Assembly: GCF_030296835.1 (NCBI RefSeq)
Contig: NZ_AP027922.1
Span: 1,674,001-1,738,000, forward strand
DNA: 64,000 nucleotides
DNA from: Pseudoalteromonas sp. MM1
Lineage (GTDB): Bacteria; Pseudomonadota; Gammaproteobacteria; Enterobacterales; Alteromonadaceae
Reading direction: 5' to 3'
Shown: one piece after another, positions 44,429 to 53,993 of the stretch
Numbering within the stretch: the stretch's first letter is position 1
How the letters are laid out: every line of letters begins with the position of its first letter
Made by a program: the position numbers and the translations under genes
The notes under the pieces: model-generated
Databases searched by the model: none
Seen by the model: the letters and a program-made list of their open reading frames with translations, nothing else
What the model was told of the DNA's origin: nothing

Positions 44429-46096
44429 ATGTCAGAAAATTTTGCGCAGTTATTTGAAGAAAGCTTAAAGGGTTTTGAAGCAGAGCAAGGCTCTATTGTT
44501 AAAGGTACAGTAATCTCTATCGAGAATAACATTGTACTTGTAGATGCTGGTCTTAAATCAGAAAGTGCTATCCCTGCAGAGCAGTTCAAAAATGCTGCTG
44601 GTGAACTAGAAGTTGCTGTAGGCGACGAAGTAGATGTTGCACTAGATGCAATCGAAGACGGTTTCGGTGAAACTATCCTTTCTCGCGAGAAAGCGAAGCG
44701 TCACGAAGCGTGGATCCGTCTTGAGAAAGCATGTGAAGAGCAAGAAACTGTTACTGGTGTTATCAACGGTAAAGTTAAAGGCGGTTTCACAGTTGAAGTT
44801 GATTCAATCCGTGCTTTCCTACCTGGTTCACTTGTTGATGTTCGTCCAGTACGTGACACAACTCACCTTGAAGGCAAAGAGCTTGAATTTAAAGTAATCA
44901 AGCTTGATCAAAAACGTAACAACGTTGTTGTTTCACGTCGTGCAGTTATCGAATCTGAAAACTCACAAGAACGTGAAGAGCTTCTTGCTAACCTTGTTGA
45001 AGGTCAAGAAGTTAAAGGTATCGTTAAGAACCTTACTGACTACGGTGCATTCGTTGACCTTGGTGGTGTTGATGGTCTACTACACATCACTGACATGGCG
45101 TGGAAGCGTGTTAAGCACCCTTCAGAAATCGTTAATGTTGGCGACGAAATCGCAGTTAAAGTTCTTAAATTCGACAAAGATAAAACTCGTGTATCTCTAG
45201 GCCTTAAACAGCTTGGCGAAGATCCATGGGCAGCTATCGCTGGTCGTTACCCAGAAGGTTCTAAGCTTTCTGGTCGTGTAACTAACCTTACTGATTACGG
45301 TTGCTTCGTAGAAATCGAAGAAGGCGTTGAAGGTCTAGTTCACGTTTCTGAAATGGATTGGACTAACAAGAACATCCACCCTTCAAAAGTTGTTTCACTA
45401 GGTGACACTGTTGAAGTAATGGTTCTTGAAATCGATGAAGAGCGTCGTCGTATTTCTCTTGGTCTTAAGCAATGTATTGCTAATCCTTGGCAGGAATTTG
45501 CTCGTCTACAAAACAAAGGCGACCAAGTTACTGGTAAGATCAAATCAATCACTGACTTCGGTATCTTTATCGGTCTTGACGGTGGTATTGATGGTCTTGT
45601 ACACCTTTCAGACATTTCTTGGAACACGCCTGGCGAAGAAGCTGTACGTGAATTCAAGAAAGGCGACGAAATCACTGCTATCGTATTGCAAGTTGACCCA
45701 GAGCGTGAACGTATCTCTCTAGGTGTTAAGCAAATCGAAGCTGACCCTTTCAATAACTACCTTGATGCAAACAAAAAAGGTGCTATTGTTAAAGGTAAAG
45801 TGACTGAAGTTGATGCGAAAGGCGCAACTGTAGAGCTTATCGAAGGCGTTGAAGGTTACATCCGTGTAGCTGATATCGCTCAAGAGCGCGTTGAAGATGC
45901 AACGACTGTTGCTTCTGTAGGCGACGAAATCGAAGCTAAATACGTTGGCGTTGATCGTAAGAACCGCACTTTAAGCTTATCTGTTAAAGCTCTTTTCGAA
46001 GCAGAAGAGAAAGAAGTACTAGAGAAGCTTAAGAAAGAAGAGCCAGTGTTTGAAAACGCAATGGCAGCTGCTTTCGCAAATGCACAAAAAGACTAA
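44429..46096 (+). CDS. rpsA: 30S ribosomal protein S1
   Basis: S1 binds mRNA on the 30S subunit. From AUG 44429 the protein has 555 residues (E. coli 557) and begins [21 protein letters not shown]; an upstream in-frame AUG at 44381 would add 16 residues of non-conserved leader and is rejected. Six S1 domains follow one another, domains 3-6 with the regular [26 protein letters not shown] type pattern at about 88-residue spacing. Codon use is highly biased, as expected for a very abundant protein. The upstream leader is structured. Confidence 0.97.
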   Translation: MSENFAQLFEESLKGFEAEQGSIVKGTVISIENNIVLVDAGLKSESAIPAEQFKNAAGELEVAVGDEVDVALDAIEDGFGETILSREKAKRHEAWIRLEKACEEQETVTGVINGKVKGGFTVEVDSIRAFLPGSLVDVRPVRDTTHLEGKELEFKVIKLDQKRNNVVVSRRAVIESENSQEREELLANLVEGQEVKGIVKNLTDYGAFVDLGGVDGLLHITDMAWKRVKHPSEIVNVGDEIAVKVLKFDKDKTRVSLGLKQLGEDPWAAIAGRYPEGSKLSGRVTNLTDYGCFVEIEEGVEGLVHVSEMDWTNKNIHPSKVVSLGDTVEVMVLEIDEERRRISLGLKQCIANPWQEFARLQNKGDQVTGKIKSITDFGIFIGLDGGIDGLVHLSDISWNTPGEEAVREFKKGDEITAIVLQVDPERERISLGVKQIEADPFNNYLDANKKGAIVKGKVTEVDAKGATVELIEGVEGYIRVADIAQERVEDATTVASVGDEIEAKYVGVDRKNRTLSLSVKALFEAEEKEVLEKLKKEEPVFENAMAAAFANAQKD

Positions 46097-46116
46097 TTAC
46101 TAATTAGTTTTTAATT

Positions 46117-46138
46117 GGAAGGGCAGTTTTGCCCTTCC
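46117..46138 (+). other. Intercistronic hairpin rpsA-ihfB
   Basis: GGAAGGGC pairs with GCCCTTCC around AGTTTT. The bases after it (ACTATTCTCTTT) are not a clean T tract, so it may be a weak terminator or a processing site. Confidence 0.6.
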
Positions 46139-46161
46139 ACTATTCTCTTTAAGGAAACGCT

Positions 46162-46449
46162 ATGACTAAGTCAGAACTGATAGAAACACTTGCCGAACAG
46201 CACGCACACGTTCCAGTGAAAGATGTTGAAAATGCAGTAAAAGAAATTCTTGAACAAATGGCCGGCTCATTATCTACTTCAGATCGTATTGAGATCAGAG
46301 GTTTTGGTAGTTTCTCTTTGCATTACCGCGCTCCTCGCACAGGTCGTAACCCTAAGACTGGCGATACAGTAGAGCTTGATGGTAAGCATGTACCTCATTT
46401 TAAACCAGGCAAAGAATTACGCGACCGCGTAAACGAGAGTATTGCCTAG
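46162..46449 (+). CDS. ihfB: Integration host factor, beta subunit
   Basis: IHF-beta dimerises with IHF-alpha to bend DNA. The 95 residues start [20 protein letters not shown] and contain the DNA-binding arm [26 protein letters not shown], with the Arg-rich loop and conserved Pro. AAGGAAA precedes the AUG. Its position after rpsA is the same as in E. coli, and ihfB is followed by lapA-lapB. Confidence 0.97.
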   Translation: MTKSELIETLAEQHAHVPVKDVENAVKEILEQMAGSLSTSDRIEIRGFGSFSLHYRAPRTGRNPKTGDTVELDGKHVPHFKPGKELRDRVNESIA

Positions 46450-46470
46450 TTAATCAGTTGGAGTAGTTAC

Positions 46471-46752
46471 TTGTTTAAGGTATTAAAAATTATTCTGGTT
46501 GTACTATGCCTATTTTGCGCATTTTTATTGGGTTCTCAAAATCCACAATTAGTACAAATAAATTACATTATTGCCAGTAATACCTTGCCACTCGCTGTAA
46601 TAATAAGTACCTGCTTTATACTGGGTGTAATAATAGGGTGTTTTATTAGCTTTAAATTGTTTTCTAAATTAAAGTGGCAAAATTACCGCTTAAAAAAACA
46701 ATTAGCGCCAGAAAAAAATAATAGTAAGCTTATTGCTAATAAAGACACCTAA
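46471..46752 (+). CDS. lapA: Lipopolysaccharide assembly protein LapA
   Basis: LapA is a small inner-membrane protein that works with LapB in control of lipopolysaccharide synthesis. The 93 residues have two membrane segments (ILVVLCLFCAFLLGS, containing GSQNPQLVQINY at its end, and LAVIISTCFILGVIIGCFISF) and a basic, coiled C-terminus. The start is UUG at 46471, preceded by GGAG at 46460-46463. It lies two bases before lapB. Confidence 0.85.
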   Translation: MFKVLKIILVVLCLFCAFLLGSQNPQLVQINYIIASNTLPLAVIISTCFILGVIIGCFISFKLFSKLKWQNYRLKKQLAPEKNNSKLIANKDT

Positions 46753-46754
46753 TC

Positions 46755-47891
46755 ATGATTGAGCTTTTGTTTTTACTACTGCCTGTTGCTGCCGGTTATG
46801 GCTGGATTATGGGCAAAAATAGTGCAAAAAACCAAGCTCATCAACTCAACCGTCAAATCACTTCTGAATACAGTAAAGGCTTAAAGTTTTTACTAGACAG
46901 AGAAGAAGATCAGGGCTTAGAGCACCTAATCAACTTATTAGAGGTCGCTGCTGACTCTGTCGACCACTACTCAACCCTTGCTACCATGTTTCGCCGAAGA
47001 GGTGAGCTTGACCGCGCAATAAAAATCCATGAACTCCTTTTAAAACATCCAAGTTTAAATGAACAACAAGCTGCTGCTAGCCGTCTAGAATTAGCCGAAG
47101 ATTATATTATGGCCGGCTTATTAGATGGTGCAGAAGAGCATTTAGTGTGGCTTGTTAAAGCGGGGCATGAACAAGCACTTGACCCAATTATTACTTTATA
47201 CTCGCAAACCCGAGAGTGGGAAAAGGGCATTAATATGTTCGAAGCCCATAGTGAGTTATTTGTTAAAGAACAGCATTTTAAAGCAATTGCTAATTTTTAC
47301 AGCGAAGCTGCCCTAAGTGAAAATAAACCGCAATTAATGAGCAAAGCCATTAGTTTAAATTACAAAGCGGTTCGCCCTTTATACGAATTAGGGTTATCGG
47401 CTTACACAAGCGAAGACTACGTAAAAGCAATTTACTATTGGCGTGAATTAGTTTGCCAATTTACGTTGTTTGCACCTTTATTTATTGACCAGCTTGCACA
47501 TAGTTATAAGCAGTTAAATTTAACACATCAATTTCATGATTTATTATGTGACTTGCTCGACAAAGGTGGGGTACTAATAAAAATAAAACATTGCCAAGCA
47601 TTGTTAGAGCAGGGAAATACTAAACAGGCATTTGAGTTTTTAACTGACAGCTTAAAACGCCAGCCAACAATTAGAGGTTTTAGCTTTTTACTACAGCTAA
47701 TGGGTGATAAAAACCCAAATACCAAAGAAGTACTTGATGAAATTGACAAGCTAGTTACATCGTATATAGCTACAAAACCAGACTTTCAATGCCAACATTG
47801 TGGTTTTACAAGCCACACAATTTATTGGAACTGCCCATCTTGTAAACATTGGGAAACCATTGTGCCAAGTAGAGGCCTAGACGGATTTTAA
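46755..47891 (+). CDS. lapB: Lipopolysaccharide assembly protein LapB
   Basis: LapB (YciM) is an N-terminally anchored TPR protein that promotes FtsH-dependent turnover of LpxC. The 378 residues (E. coli 389) begin with a membrane anchor ([18 protein letters not shown]), continue with tetratricopeptide helices (about 35-320, for example [22 protein letters not shown]) and end in a rubredoxin-type metal site FQCQHCGF...[10 protein letters not shown]. All key cysteines are present. The gene is two bases after lapA and 46 before pyrF. Confidence 0.94.
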   Translation: MIELLFLLLPVAAGYGWIMGKNSAKNQAHQLNRQITSEYSKGLKFLLDREEDQGLEHLINLLEVAADSVDHYSTLATMFRRRGELDRAIKIHELLLKHPSLNEQQAAASRLELAEDYIMAGLLDGAEEHLVWLVKAGHEQALDPIITLYSQTREWEKGINMFEAHSELFVKEQHFKAIANFYSEAALSENKPQLMSKAISLNYKAVRPLYELGLSAYTSEDYVKAIYYWRELVCQFTLFAPLFIDQLAHSYKQLNLTHQFHDLLCDLLDKGGVLIKIKHCQALLEQGNTKQAFEFLTDSLKRQPTIRGFSFLLQLMGDKNPNTKEVLDEIDKLVTSYIATKPDFQCQHCGFTSHTIYWNCPSCKHWETIVPSRGLDGF

Positions 47892-47937
47892 TAACCCCCA
47901 ACTATTTATAACTTTACTGCCATTCATTAGGATAGTT

Positions 47938-48642
47938 ATGTCTTTAGAAGATACAAAAAAAGTTCTTATTGCCCTAGATTACGACTCACAAGAGGCGGCT
48001 CTTAATTTTGTAAAAAAACTCTCACCAGATACGTGTCGTTTAAAAGTAGGCAAAGAAATGTTTACTTATTTCGGCCCTGCATTCGTTAAACAGTTAATTG
48101 ATTTAGGCTTTGATGTATTTTTAGATTTAAAATTTCATGATATTCCTAACACAGTGGCAAAAGCGGTCACCGCAGCGGCTAATATGGGCGTTTGGATGGT
48201 AAACGTTCATGCATCTGGTGGTTTTGAAATGATGAATAAGGCAAAGCTTGCACTTGAAAAGTTTGGTGATAAAGCCCCTTTATTAATTGCAGTGACAGTG
48301 CTAACCAGCATGGATGAAGCTGAGCTAAAGCGTTTAGGTGTTGAAAAATCAGCGCAAGAACAAGTTATTCATTTAGCTAAATTAACAAAAGAAGCTGGGC
48401 TTGATGGCGTAGTATGTTCTGCCCAAGAAGCGAAAGCACTAAAAGCGCAATTAGGTAGCGAGTTTAAGCTAGTTACTCCTGGCATTCGTCCTGCTGGTAG
48501 TGATGTGGGCGACCAAAAGCGAATTATGACACCAAAGCAAGCTATTGAAGCCGGAAGCGATTACTTAGTGATTGGTAGACCAATAACACAATCGTCAGAT
48601 CCGGTACAAACTTTAATCGATGTTAATAAAACTTTGGTTTAA
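47938..48642 (+). CDS. pyrF: Orotidine 5'-phosphate decarboxylase
   Basis: PyrF makes UMP from OMP in the last step of pyrimidine synthesis. The 234 residues show the active site [15 protein letters not shown] (about 62-76), with Asp, Lys and Asp, the N-terminal IALDYDS and the C-terminal [15 protein letters not shown] and [10 protein letters not shown] phosphate-binding blocks. It lies downstream of lapB as in E. coli. Confidence 0.96.
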   Translation: MSLEDTKKVLIALDYDSQEAALNFVKKLSPDTCRLKVGKEMFTYFGPAFVKQLIDLGFDVFLDLKFHDIPNTVAKAVTAAANMGVWMVNVHASGGFEMMNKAKLALEKFGDKAPLLIAVTVLTSMDEAELKRLGVEKSAQEQVIHLAKLTKEAGLDGVVCSAQEAKALKAQLGSEFKLVTPGIRPAGSDVGDQKRIMTPKQAIEAGSDYLVIGRPITQSSDPVQTLIDVNKTLV

Positions 48643-48669
48643 GTTAACAAAAAGCAATTATTTAGTGCT

Positions 48670-48730
48670 AAACCCCTTTTATGAATACATTTTTATGCTA
48701 CATTAGTACTAAGAATGCAGTAAGGGGTTT
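48670..48730 (+). promoter_or_regulatory. Long-range inverted repeat before the 48734 gene
   Basis: AAACCCCTT (48670-48678) and AAGGGGTTT (48722-48730) are 9-bp inverted repeats about 43 bases apart. The second arm is the purine-rich ribosome-binding region of the next gene. Confidence 0.45.
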
Positions 48731-48733
48731 ATT

Positions 48734-49108
48734 TTGAAGTTAATTTTTGGATCTATTTTAATTGTTGTTGCAGGTTTTTCAGTAAATAAATATGTTTTTT
48801 CTAGTAAAGCATATGATGGAGTAGCGACAATTACCGACCTAGTCGCAAATTATCCTGTGGATTTATTTGAATTTAAGCAAACCATGCATGGCTACGCGCA
48901 TCACTTATGCTATAAAAATGAAGAGCGATTAACGCGCCAAAACGTAACTACGTCAGATTGCATTTCAAATCATGACGACAAACAAATTGAATGTGAAAAT
49001 AAAGTATTTAGGTTGGCGCCACTAAGCTTAGAAACTAAAGCTGAGATACTAGATTATTCTAAGCAGTATACAGAATGTACGTTACCGTATAAGCGTATTA
49101 TGGGTTAA
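48734..49108 (+). CDS. Hypothetical secreted or anchored protein
   Basis: I do not recognise this protein. It has 124 residues: an N-terminal hydrophobic stretch KLIFGSILIVVAGFSVNKYVF that is a signal anchor or signal peptide, then a soluble part with four cysteines (HLCYKNE, SDCISN, IECENK and TECTLP), probably two disulfides if exported. The start is UUG at 48734, preceded by AAGGGG at 48722-48727, which lies in an inverted repeat. It is unrelated in appearance to its neighbours pyrF and cvfB. Confidence 0.6.
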   Translation: MKLIFGSILIVVAGFSVNKYVFSSKAYDGVATITDLVANYPVDLFEFKQTMHGYAHHLCYKNEERLTRQNVTTSDCISNHDDKQIECENKVFRLAPLSLETKAEILDYSKQYTECTLPYKRIMG

Positions 49109-49318
49109 TGCCTATTAGCGATCCCCTAATTATTTTAAGCGGAGGAAGCTTAGTTTTAGCTTCGTTTAATAAATTTCACTTACTACGAGGTGAAGGTAAA
49201 GAGTAGGGCAAAATAAGTGCCGTTATTAATAATAGCTAACTAACGTTTTTATTCATCAAACGTTCTATCATCCTTTAACAATTATTTAATTAAACTATTT
49301 AGAAACGTTTTTAACCGT

Positions 49319-49343
49319 AAGCGCTAACATAATGTTAGCGCTT
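49319..49343 (-). terminator. Hairpin after cvfB, probable terminator
   Basis: AAGCGCTAACAT and ATGTTAGCGCTT form a 12-bp perfect stem 14 bases past the cvfB stop. The U-tract is poor, so termination strength is uncertain. Confidence 0.55.
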
Positions 49344-49357
49344 ATAAAAGTGTACGA

Positions 49358-50188
49358 CTATTTTAAGCGGATAGATTTGGCTTCTATGTCAATCAAGCCT
49401 TGCTTAAATAAACCACCAATGGCTTTTTTATAGTTAGCTTTACTGGTTGAAAATACTTTTTTGATAAGTTCAGGATCAGATTTATCACCAATAGCTAGTA
49501 TACCGCCTTCGTTTTTAAGCTTTTCCATTATTTTATCGCCAAGCTCACTTACTTTACCCATGCCTGGTTTTTCAAGAATAACGTCGATTTTTCCGTCTTC
49601 TCGTACTTTTTGAATAAAGCCTTTAAGCTTTTGCCCTACAAATAAGTTTTTAAATACCATATTGTAAAAAACAACACCAAAGTGAGACTCTTCAATAAGC
49701 ACTTTGTAGCCAATATCTGTTTTACCAGCAACAATTAAATCAACTTCTTGTAGGTGTGTGTACTCAGGCTCATCTTTTGATAAAAAGCGGTTAAAGTTGC
49801 TTGATGCACAAATACGTTGGCTTGCATTATCTAAATACAAGCGAACTAAATAAGAATGACCTTCTTGCATACGTGGTTTTTGCTCATTAAATGGAGCTAA
49901 AACATCTTTTTCTAGACCCCAATCTAAAAAAGCACCTATGCTATTTATTTCTTTAACACGAAGCAGTGCATATTCACCTACTTGAGCATGGGGTTTTTTT
50001 ACTGTTGCTGTTGGTAAATTGGCGTTATCTAAAAAGATAAAAACGCTTATGCTATCGCCAGCTTCAAGTTCATCTTTAATTTCGTGCTTTGGTAAAAACA
50101 CTTCCCCTAAATCGTGACCATCAAGGTAAGCGCCTTCATTGCTCACTTCTTTTACAAATAAGGTTTGTGTTGTTCCTAGGTAATTCAT
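49358..50188 (-). CDS. cvfB: CvfB-family S1-domain protein
   Basis: This 276-residue protein resembles the CvfB/YitL family: three S1-like OB folds (about 1-62, 67-130 and 150-215) and a C-terminal winged helix (about 225-276, LIKKVFSTSKANYKKAIGGLFKQGLI). CvfB binds RNA and in Staphylococcus affects virulence-gene expression; a general RNA-related role is likely here. AGGA six bases before the AUG lies near the end of the DEAD-box gene, and the two are two bases apart, so they form one operon. Confidence 0.88.
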   Translation of the reverse strand: MNYLGTTQTLFVKEVSNEGAYLDGHDLGEVFLPKHEIKDELEAGDSISVFIFLDNANLPTATVKKPHAQVGEYALLRVKEINSIGAFLDWGLEKDVLAPFNEQKPRMQEGHSYLVRLYLDNASQRICASSNFNRFLSKDEPEYTHLQEVDLIVAGKTDIGYKVLIEESHFGVVFYNMVFKNLFVGQKLKGFIQKVREDGKIDVILEKPGMGKVSELGDKIMEKLKNEGGILAIGDKSDPELIKKVFSTSKANYKKAIGGLFKQGLIDIEAKSIRLK

Positions 50189-50190
50189 AA

Positions 50191-51516
50191 TTATTCCTGC
50201 TCAGGCTTTTTTTTACGGCGCATTGGAGAATTGCCATCAATATTCATCGGGGCTTTTATAGGTGCAGCTGGTTTTTTAGGTTTAGCTTTACGTTTAACTT
50301 GCGGCTTTTTGACCTGTGCAACTTTTTTAGTTTTTACAACGGTTGTTGCAGGCTTTTTCTCTTTTATACCTTTAAATTTAGCTTTAAGGCCATCAACGCT
50401 TGCAAAAACCAGTTCGTCGTTCAAAAACGACTTAATTGCTAAGTAACTGGTCCAGTCTTTAGGACCTACTAGCGATAATGCATTACCTTTAAATCCGGCG
50501 CGGCCTGTACGACCAATACGGTGTACATATTCTTCAGCGTGTTTTGGTAAATCAAAGTTGATAACGTGCGTTACACTTAATAAGTCCAGTCCACGTGAAG
50601 CAACGTCAGTGGTGATTAAAATTTTAAAATTTTCGCGGCTAAACGAGTCCATAATATCAAGACGTTTGCTCTGTGTTAAATCGCCAGCTAAAGCCACCGA
50701 TTTAAAACCTTTTGTATTTAATGCTTCGCTTAAACGGCTTGTATCGGCACGGGTCGCTGTAAAAATAATACACTGGCCAACATCATCTTGTTTTAAAAAA
50801 TGCTCAAGTAATGCTTCTTTATGATCAAGGTGATCGGCTAAATAGAGTGTTTGTTTAATATCACTGTGTTGCTCGTTTGCGGCGCTCAGTGTAATTTGCT
50901 TTGGTTTTTTTAATAAATTACGCGATAGAGCATCGACTTGAGCATGATCTAGTGTCGCTGAAAAAAGTAATGTTTGGCGCAAGCGATGATTAGCTTGCTC
51001 GTTAATCATTTTTAGCTGTTCAGTAAAACCTAAGTCTAATATACGATCGGCTTCATCAAAAATTAATAGCTCTAGTCCGCTTAATTGTAATGAGCGTTTA
51101 GTGATGTGATCGGCCAAACGCCCTGGGGTTGCCACAACAAAGTGCGGGTCGTTACGAAGGGCTTTAATTTGATCGTTAAAGTTCTCGCCACCGAGTATTT
51201 TTACAGCTTTAATGTTTGTGCCTGCAATTAATAAACGCAATTGAGTAAATACTTGGGTTGCAAGCTCACGGGTTGGTGCAACGATGAGGACACGAGGATC
51301 GCGTTTACTGAGCGCTTTTTGTTTCATCACTCGCTGAACAGCAGGTAATAAAAACGCTAATGTTTTGCCCGACCCAGTTTTTGACTGAGCAAAAATGTCA
51401 TGCCCTGCAAGTGCGGTAGGCACTGCATGTGCTTGAATATCTGTGGGCTGGGTGATCCCTTGATGTGCTAATTGTGTTTCAAGGCGAGTATCAATCCCAA
51501 GATCAGTAAAGTGCAA
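50191..51516 (-). CDS. DEAD-box RNA helicase
   Basis: This is an ATP-dependent RNA helicase with about 441 residues: Q motif (GITQPTDIQ), motif I SKTGSGKT, Ia PTRELATQ, II DEADRILD, III SAT, and V-VI TTDVASRGLDL and HRIGRTGRAG. The C-terminus (about 370-441) is a lysine/proline-rich tail. It resembles the RhlE/SrmB group; I cannot assign one name. I prefer UUG 51516 because TTGGAG lies nine bases upstream; UUG 51531 would add five residues without a ribosome-binding site. It is followed by cvfB, suggesting joint work on RNA. Confidence 0.9.
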   Translation of the reverse strand: MHFTDLGIDTRLETQLAHQGITQPTDIQAHAVPTALAGHDIFAQSKTGSGKTLAFLLPAVQRVMKQKALSKRDPRVLIVAPTRELATQVFTQLRLLIAGTNIKAVKILGGENFNDQIKALRNDPHFVVATPGRLADHITKRSLQLSGLELLIFDEADRILDLGFTEQLKMINEQANHRLRQTLLFSATLDHAQVDALSRNLLKKPKQITLSAANEQHSDIKQTLYLADHLDHKEALLEHFLKQDDVGQCIIFTATRADTSRLSEALNTKGFKSVALAGDLTQSKRLDIMDSFSRENFKILITTDVASRGLDLLSVTHVINFDLPKHAEEYVHRIGRTGRAGFKGNALSLVGPKDWTSYLAIKSFLNDELVFASVDGLKAKFKGIKEKKPATTVVKTKKVAQVKKPQVKRKAKPKKPAAPIKAPMNIDGNSPMRRKKKPEQE

Positions 51517-51714
51517 AGTCGTGTTCTCCAATGTGCAACTTAAATTAATGGCCGCATTATAGCTTACACATGGGTTGTGCCGACAGTAAAAACCATTCTA
51601 ACGCGCTATTTTTTGCAATTAATTATAAAAAGCGTAAAATACGCGCCCCATATGCGCCGGATTTACGATTCGGTAAACGCCACTTAAGGCTATCAAAGCA
51701 AAATAGGAAGCAAA

Positions 51715-52722
51715 ATGACTGCTGTTCATAAAAATGATGTAACAAACGAGCACTTTGTAGTGTGTGCAATGTACAAATTTGTAGGCTTGCCAAATTTTGA
51801 AGCACTGCGTAAACCCCTTTTAGAAGTGATGGAAGTAAACAAAGTACGCGGTACTTTATTGCTTGCTGCTGAAGGTATTAACGGTACTGTATCGGCTAAG
51901 CGCGAAGGAATAGACAACTTACTTGCGTGGTTAGATACACAAGAAAACCTAAAAGACATAGTGACTAAAGAATCATACGATGATGAATGCCCGTTTTACC
52001 GCACTAAAGTAAAGCTAAAAAACGAAATTGTTACGATGGGCGTTGAAGGGGTTGACCCACTAAAAGTAGTGGGAAGCTATGTAAAACCCCAAGAGTGGAA
52101 TGCATTAATATCAGACCCTGATGTGATTTTGATTGATACACGTAACGATTACGAAATTGAAATTGGCACTTTTCAAAATGCAGTCGATCCTAATACCAAA
52201 ACTTTCCGTGAGTTCCCTCAGTGGGCAAAAGAAAATTTAGACCCAGAAAAACACAAAAAAGTAGCCATGTTTTGTACCGGCGGTATCCGCTGCGAAAAAT
52301 CAACGGCTTACATGAAAGAGCAAGGGTTTGATGAAGTTTACCACCTTGAAGGCGGTATTTTAAAATACCTAGAAGAAGTGCCAAAAGAAGAAACAATGTG
52401 GGAAGGTGAGTGTTTTGTTTTTGATAATCGTGTAGCAGTAAATCATGATTTACAAAAAGGCTCTTACGATCAATGTCATGCGTGTCGTATGCCGATCACA
52501 GAAGACGAAAAGCAAAAGCCAGAATACATGGAAGGCGTTTCGTGTCATCACTGTATTGATAATGTAACCGATGAGCAGCGTGCTCGTTTTGCTGAGCGTC
52601 AAAAGCAAATAGAATTAGCACAAGCACGTGGTGAAGGGCATATTGGTAATGAAGCGCAAGCGGTTTTACAACAACGTAAAGAAGCTAAAAAAGCTCAAAA
52701 AGATGCGCAGCGCGGTAAATAA
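51715..52722 (+). CDS. trhO: tRNA uridine(34) hydroxylase, rhodanese type
   Basis: TrhO (YceA) hydroxylates uridine 34 in certain tRNAs with oxygen. The 335 residues have an N-terminal acylphosphatase-like domain (about 1-95, [16 protein letters not shown]), the rhodanese domain with [19 protein letters not shown] (catalytic Cys in FCTGG, about 185) and a C-terminal part with a CHACR and CHHC cysteine set that may bind zinc. ATAGGAAG precedes the AUG. It is divergent from the DEAD-box helicase. Confidence 0.93.
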   Translation: MTAVHKNDVTNEHFVVCAMYKFVGLPNFEALRKPLLEVMEVNKVRGTLLLAAEGINGTVSAKREGIDNLLAWLDTQENLKDIVTKESYDDECPFYRTKVKLKNEIVTMGVEGVDPLKVVGSYVKPQEWNALISDPDVILIDTRNDYEIEIGTFQNAVDPNTKTFREFPQWAKENLDPEKHKKVAMFCTGGIRCEKSTAYMKEQGFDEVYHLEGGILKYLEEVPKEETMWEGECFVFDNRVAVNHDLQKGSYDQCHACRMPITEDEKQKPEYMEGVSCHHCIDNVTDEQRARFAERQKQIELAQARGEGHIGNEAQAVLQQRKEAKKAQKDAQRGK

Positions 52723-52744
52723 TCTCTAACTCCTTATTATTTGC

Positions 52745-52771
52745 ATAGCCCAGTTTATACTGGGCTTTTTT
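52745..52771 (+). terminator. Rho-independent terminator after trhO
   Basis: AGCCCAG pairs with CTGGGCT around TTTATA, with a T tract. Confidence 0.92.
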
Positions 52772-52845
52772 ATTTAAATAGCCACTTTTTAGTTTAATCC
52801 TGCCTGTATTTGTATAAATGCTCAGCCTTTAGGCGCCTTTTTCAA

Positions 52846-52872
52846 AAATTAATTGGTATTACCAATTAATTT
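52846..52872. promoter_or_regulatory. 27-bp perfect palindrome, GntR/PdhR-type operator candidate
   Basis: Thirteen bases on each side of T52859 are perfectly inverted; the core TTGGTATTACCAA fits the TTGGT-N3-ACCAA sites of the FadR/PdhR branch of GntR regulators. It ends 102 bp before the start codon of the efflux operon and 75 bp after the trhO terminator. Confidence 0.6.
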
Positions 52873-52974
52873 CATCTAATAGTTTTGCTAATTTGTCGTT
52901 CTATCCTACCTATTAATCAATCAGCTGTTAGACTTCGTAAGGTAATGGGAATAATAATTAATTAAGGTGTTACT

Positions 52975-53991
52975 TTGAAATCGCAAAATGTTTTAATCGG
53001 TGTGCTCAGTTTGCTGCTGTTGTTCAGCCTTCCTGCAATGAGTGCGAACGTTGTTGTACAAAAAATTACTCTCGAAAGTGTAAAACAACAAGTGCAAGCG
53101 GTAGGAAATACAGAAGCAATTCATTCAGTTGTAATGTACCCCGCTGTAGGCGATAGAGTAACAGATGTTTATTTTAAGCCAGGTGATAAAGTAAAAAAAG
53201 GCGATACTTTACTCGAACTTGATTCTCGTAGGCAAAAAGCCGTACTTGATGAGGCTAAGATTAAACTTGCCGATACCCAGCGAATATTAAAACGATTAGA
53301 ACAAAGTCAGGCCAAAGGCGCAGTGCCTAAAAGTGATGTTGACGACGCTAAAACGGTTGTAGAGCTTGCCAAAGTCACCCTCATACAGGCTCAAACTGAA
53401 CTTGAAGACAGAAAAGTAATTGCGCCGTTCAATGGCATTATGGGTTTAACAGATGTTGAGGTTGGCGATAGAATAACCGAGCAAACCCCCATTGCCACAA
53501 TAGATGACACAACAAGTCTGTATATAAATTTTAACGCACCGGAGTCCGCTATCAGTATGCTGCGTAATAAAAGCAGCTTAACGGTATTTCCTTGGCAATC
53601 AGAAGTTGCCATTAAGGCTGATATTGCCTATTTAGACTCACGCGTAGACCCGCAAACTCGTACTTTACGTGTTAAAGCAAAGCTAAATAATGAGAAGCAA
53701 CAATTTTTACCTGGTATGAGTTTTAGGGTTCATATTGAGGTGTTAGGGGAGCGTTTTGCAGCAGTTCCTGAAGCTGCATTACTGTGGGGAGCTACAGGCC
53801 CTTATGTATGGACCAGCGTCGATAAAAAAGCCACACGTGTTGATGTAAAAATAGAGCAGCGTTTGGCGGGGCGATTGTTAGTCTCTGGGCCGTTAAATAA
53901 AGGCGATATTCTAGTTGTTGAAGGGGTACAACGCTTACGTGCAGGCCAAGATCTAAGCTTTAATTTACTCGCTAAAGATACGCAGGAGTAG
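52975..53991 (+). CDS. RND efflux periplasmic adaptor subunit
   Basis: This membrane-fusion protein of 338 residues links an RND pump to an outer-membrane channel. It has a signal peptide (IGVLSLLLLFSLPAMSAN), two lipoyl half-motifs (VGDRVTDVYFKPGDKVKKGDTLLELD and VIAPFNGIMGLTDVEVGDRI), a short coiled hairpin between them, and a beta-barrel with FNAPESAISML and LPGMSFRVHIEVLG. The start is UUG 52975 with AAGG seven bases upstream. The pump gene follows after two bases. No outer-membrane factor gene is next to them. A GntR-type palindrome lies upstream. Confidence 0.9.
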   Translation: MKSQNVLIGVLSLLLLFSLPAMSANVVVQKITLESVKQQVQAVGNTEAIHSVVMYPAVGDRVTDVYFKPGDKVKKGDTLLELDSRRQKAVLDEAKIKLADTQRILKRLEQSQAKGAVPKSDVDDAKTVVELAKVTLIQAQTELEDRKVIAPFNGIMGLTDVEVGDRITEQTPIATIDDTTSLYINFNAPESAISMLRNKSSLTVFPWQSEVAIKADIAYLDSRVDPQTRTLRVKAKLNNEKQQFLPGMSFRVHIEVLGERFAAVPEAALLWGATGPYVWTSVDKKATRVDVKIEQRLAGRLLVSGPLNKGDILVVEGVQRLRAGQDLSFNLLAKDTQE

Positions 53992-53993
53992 GT

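Noticed and set aside
45340..45753. Long antisense frame within rpsA and similar frames in gyrA, sppA, pyk and the BCCT gene
   Set aside because: They lie opposite strongly conserved genes, have odd Ser/Thr-rich composition and no ribosome-binding site; they are shadows of codon bias.
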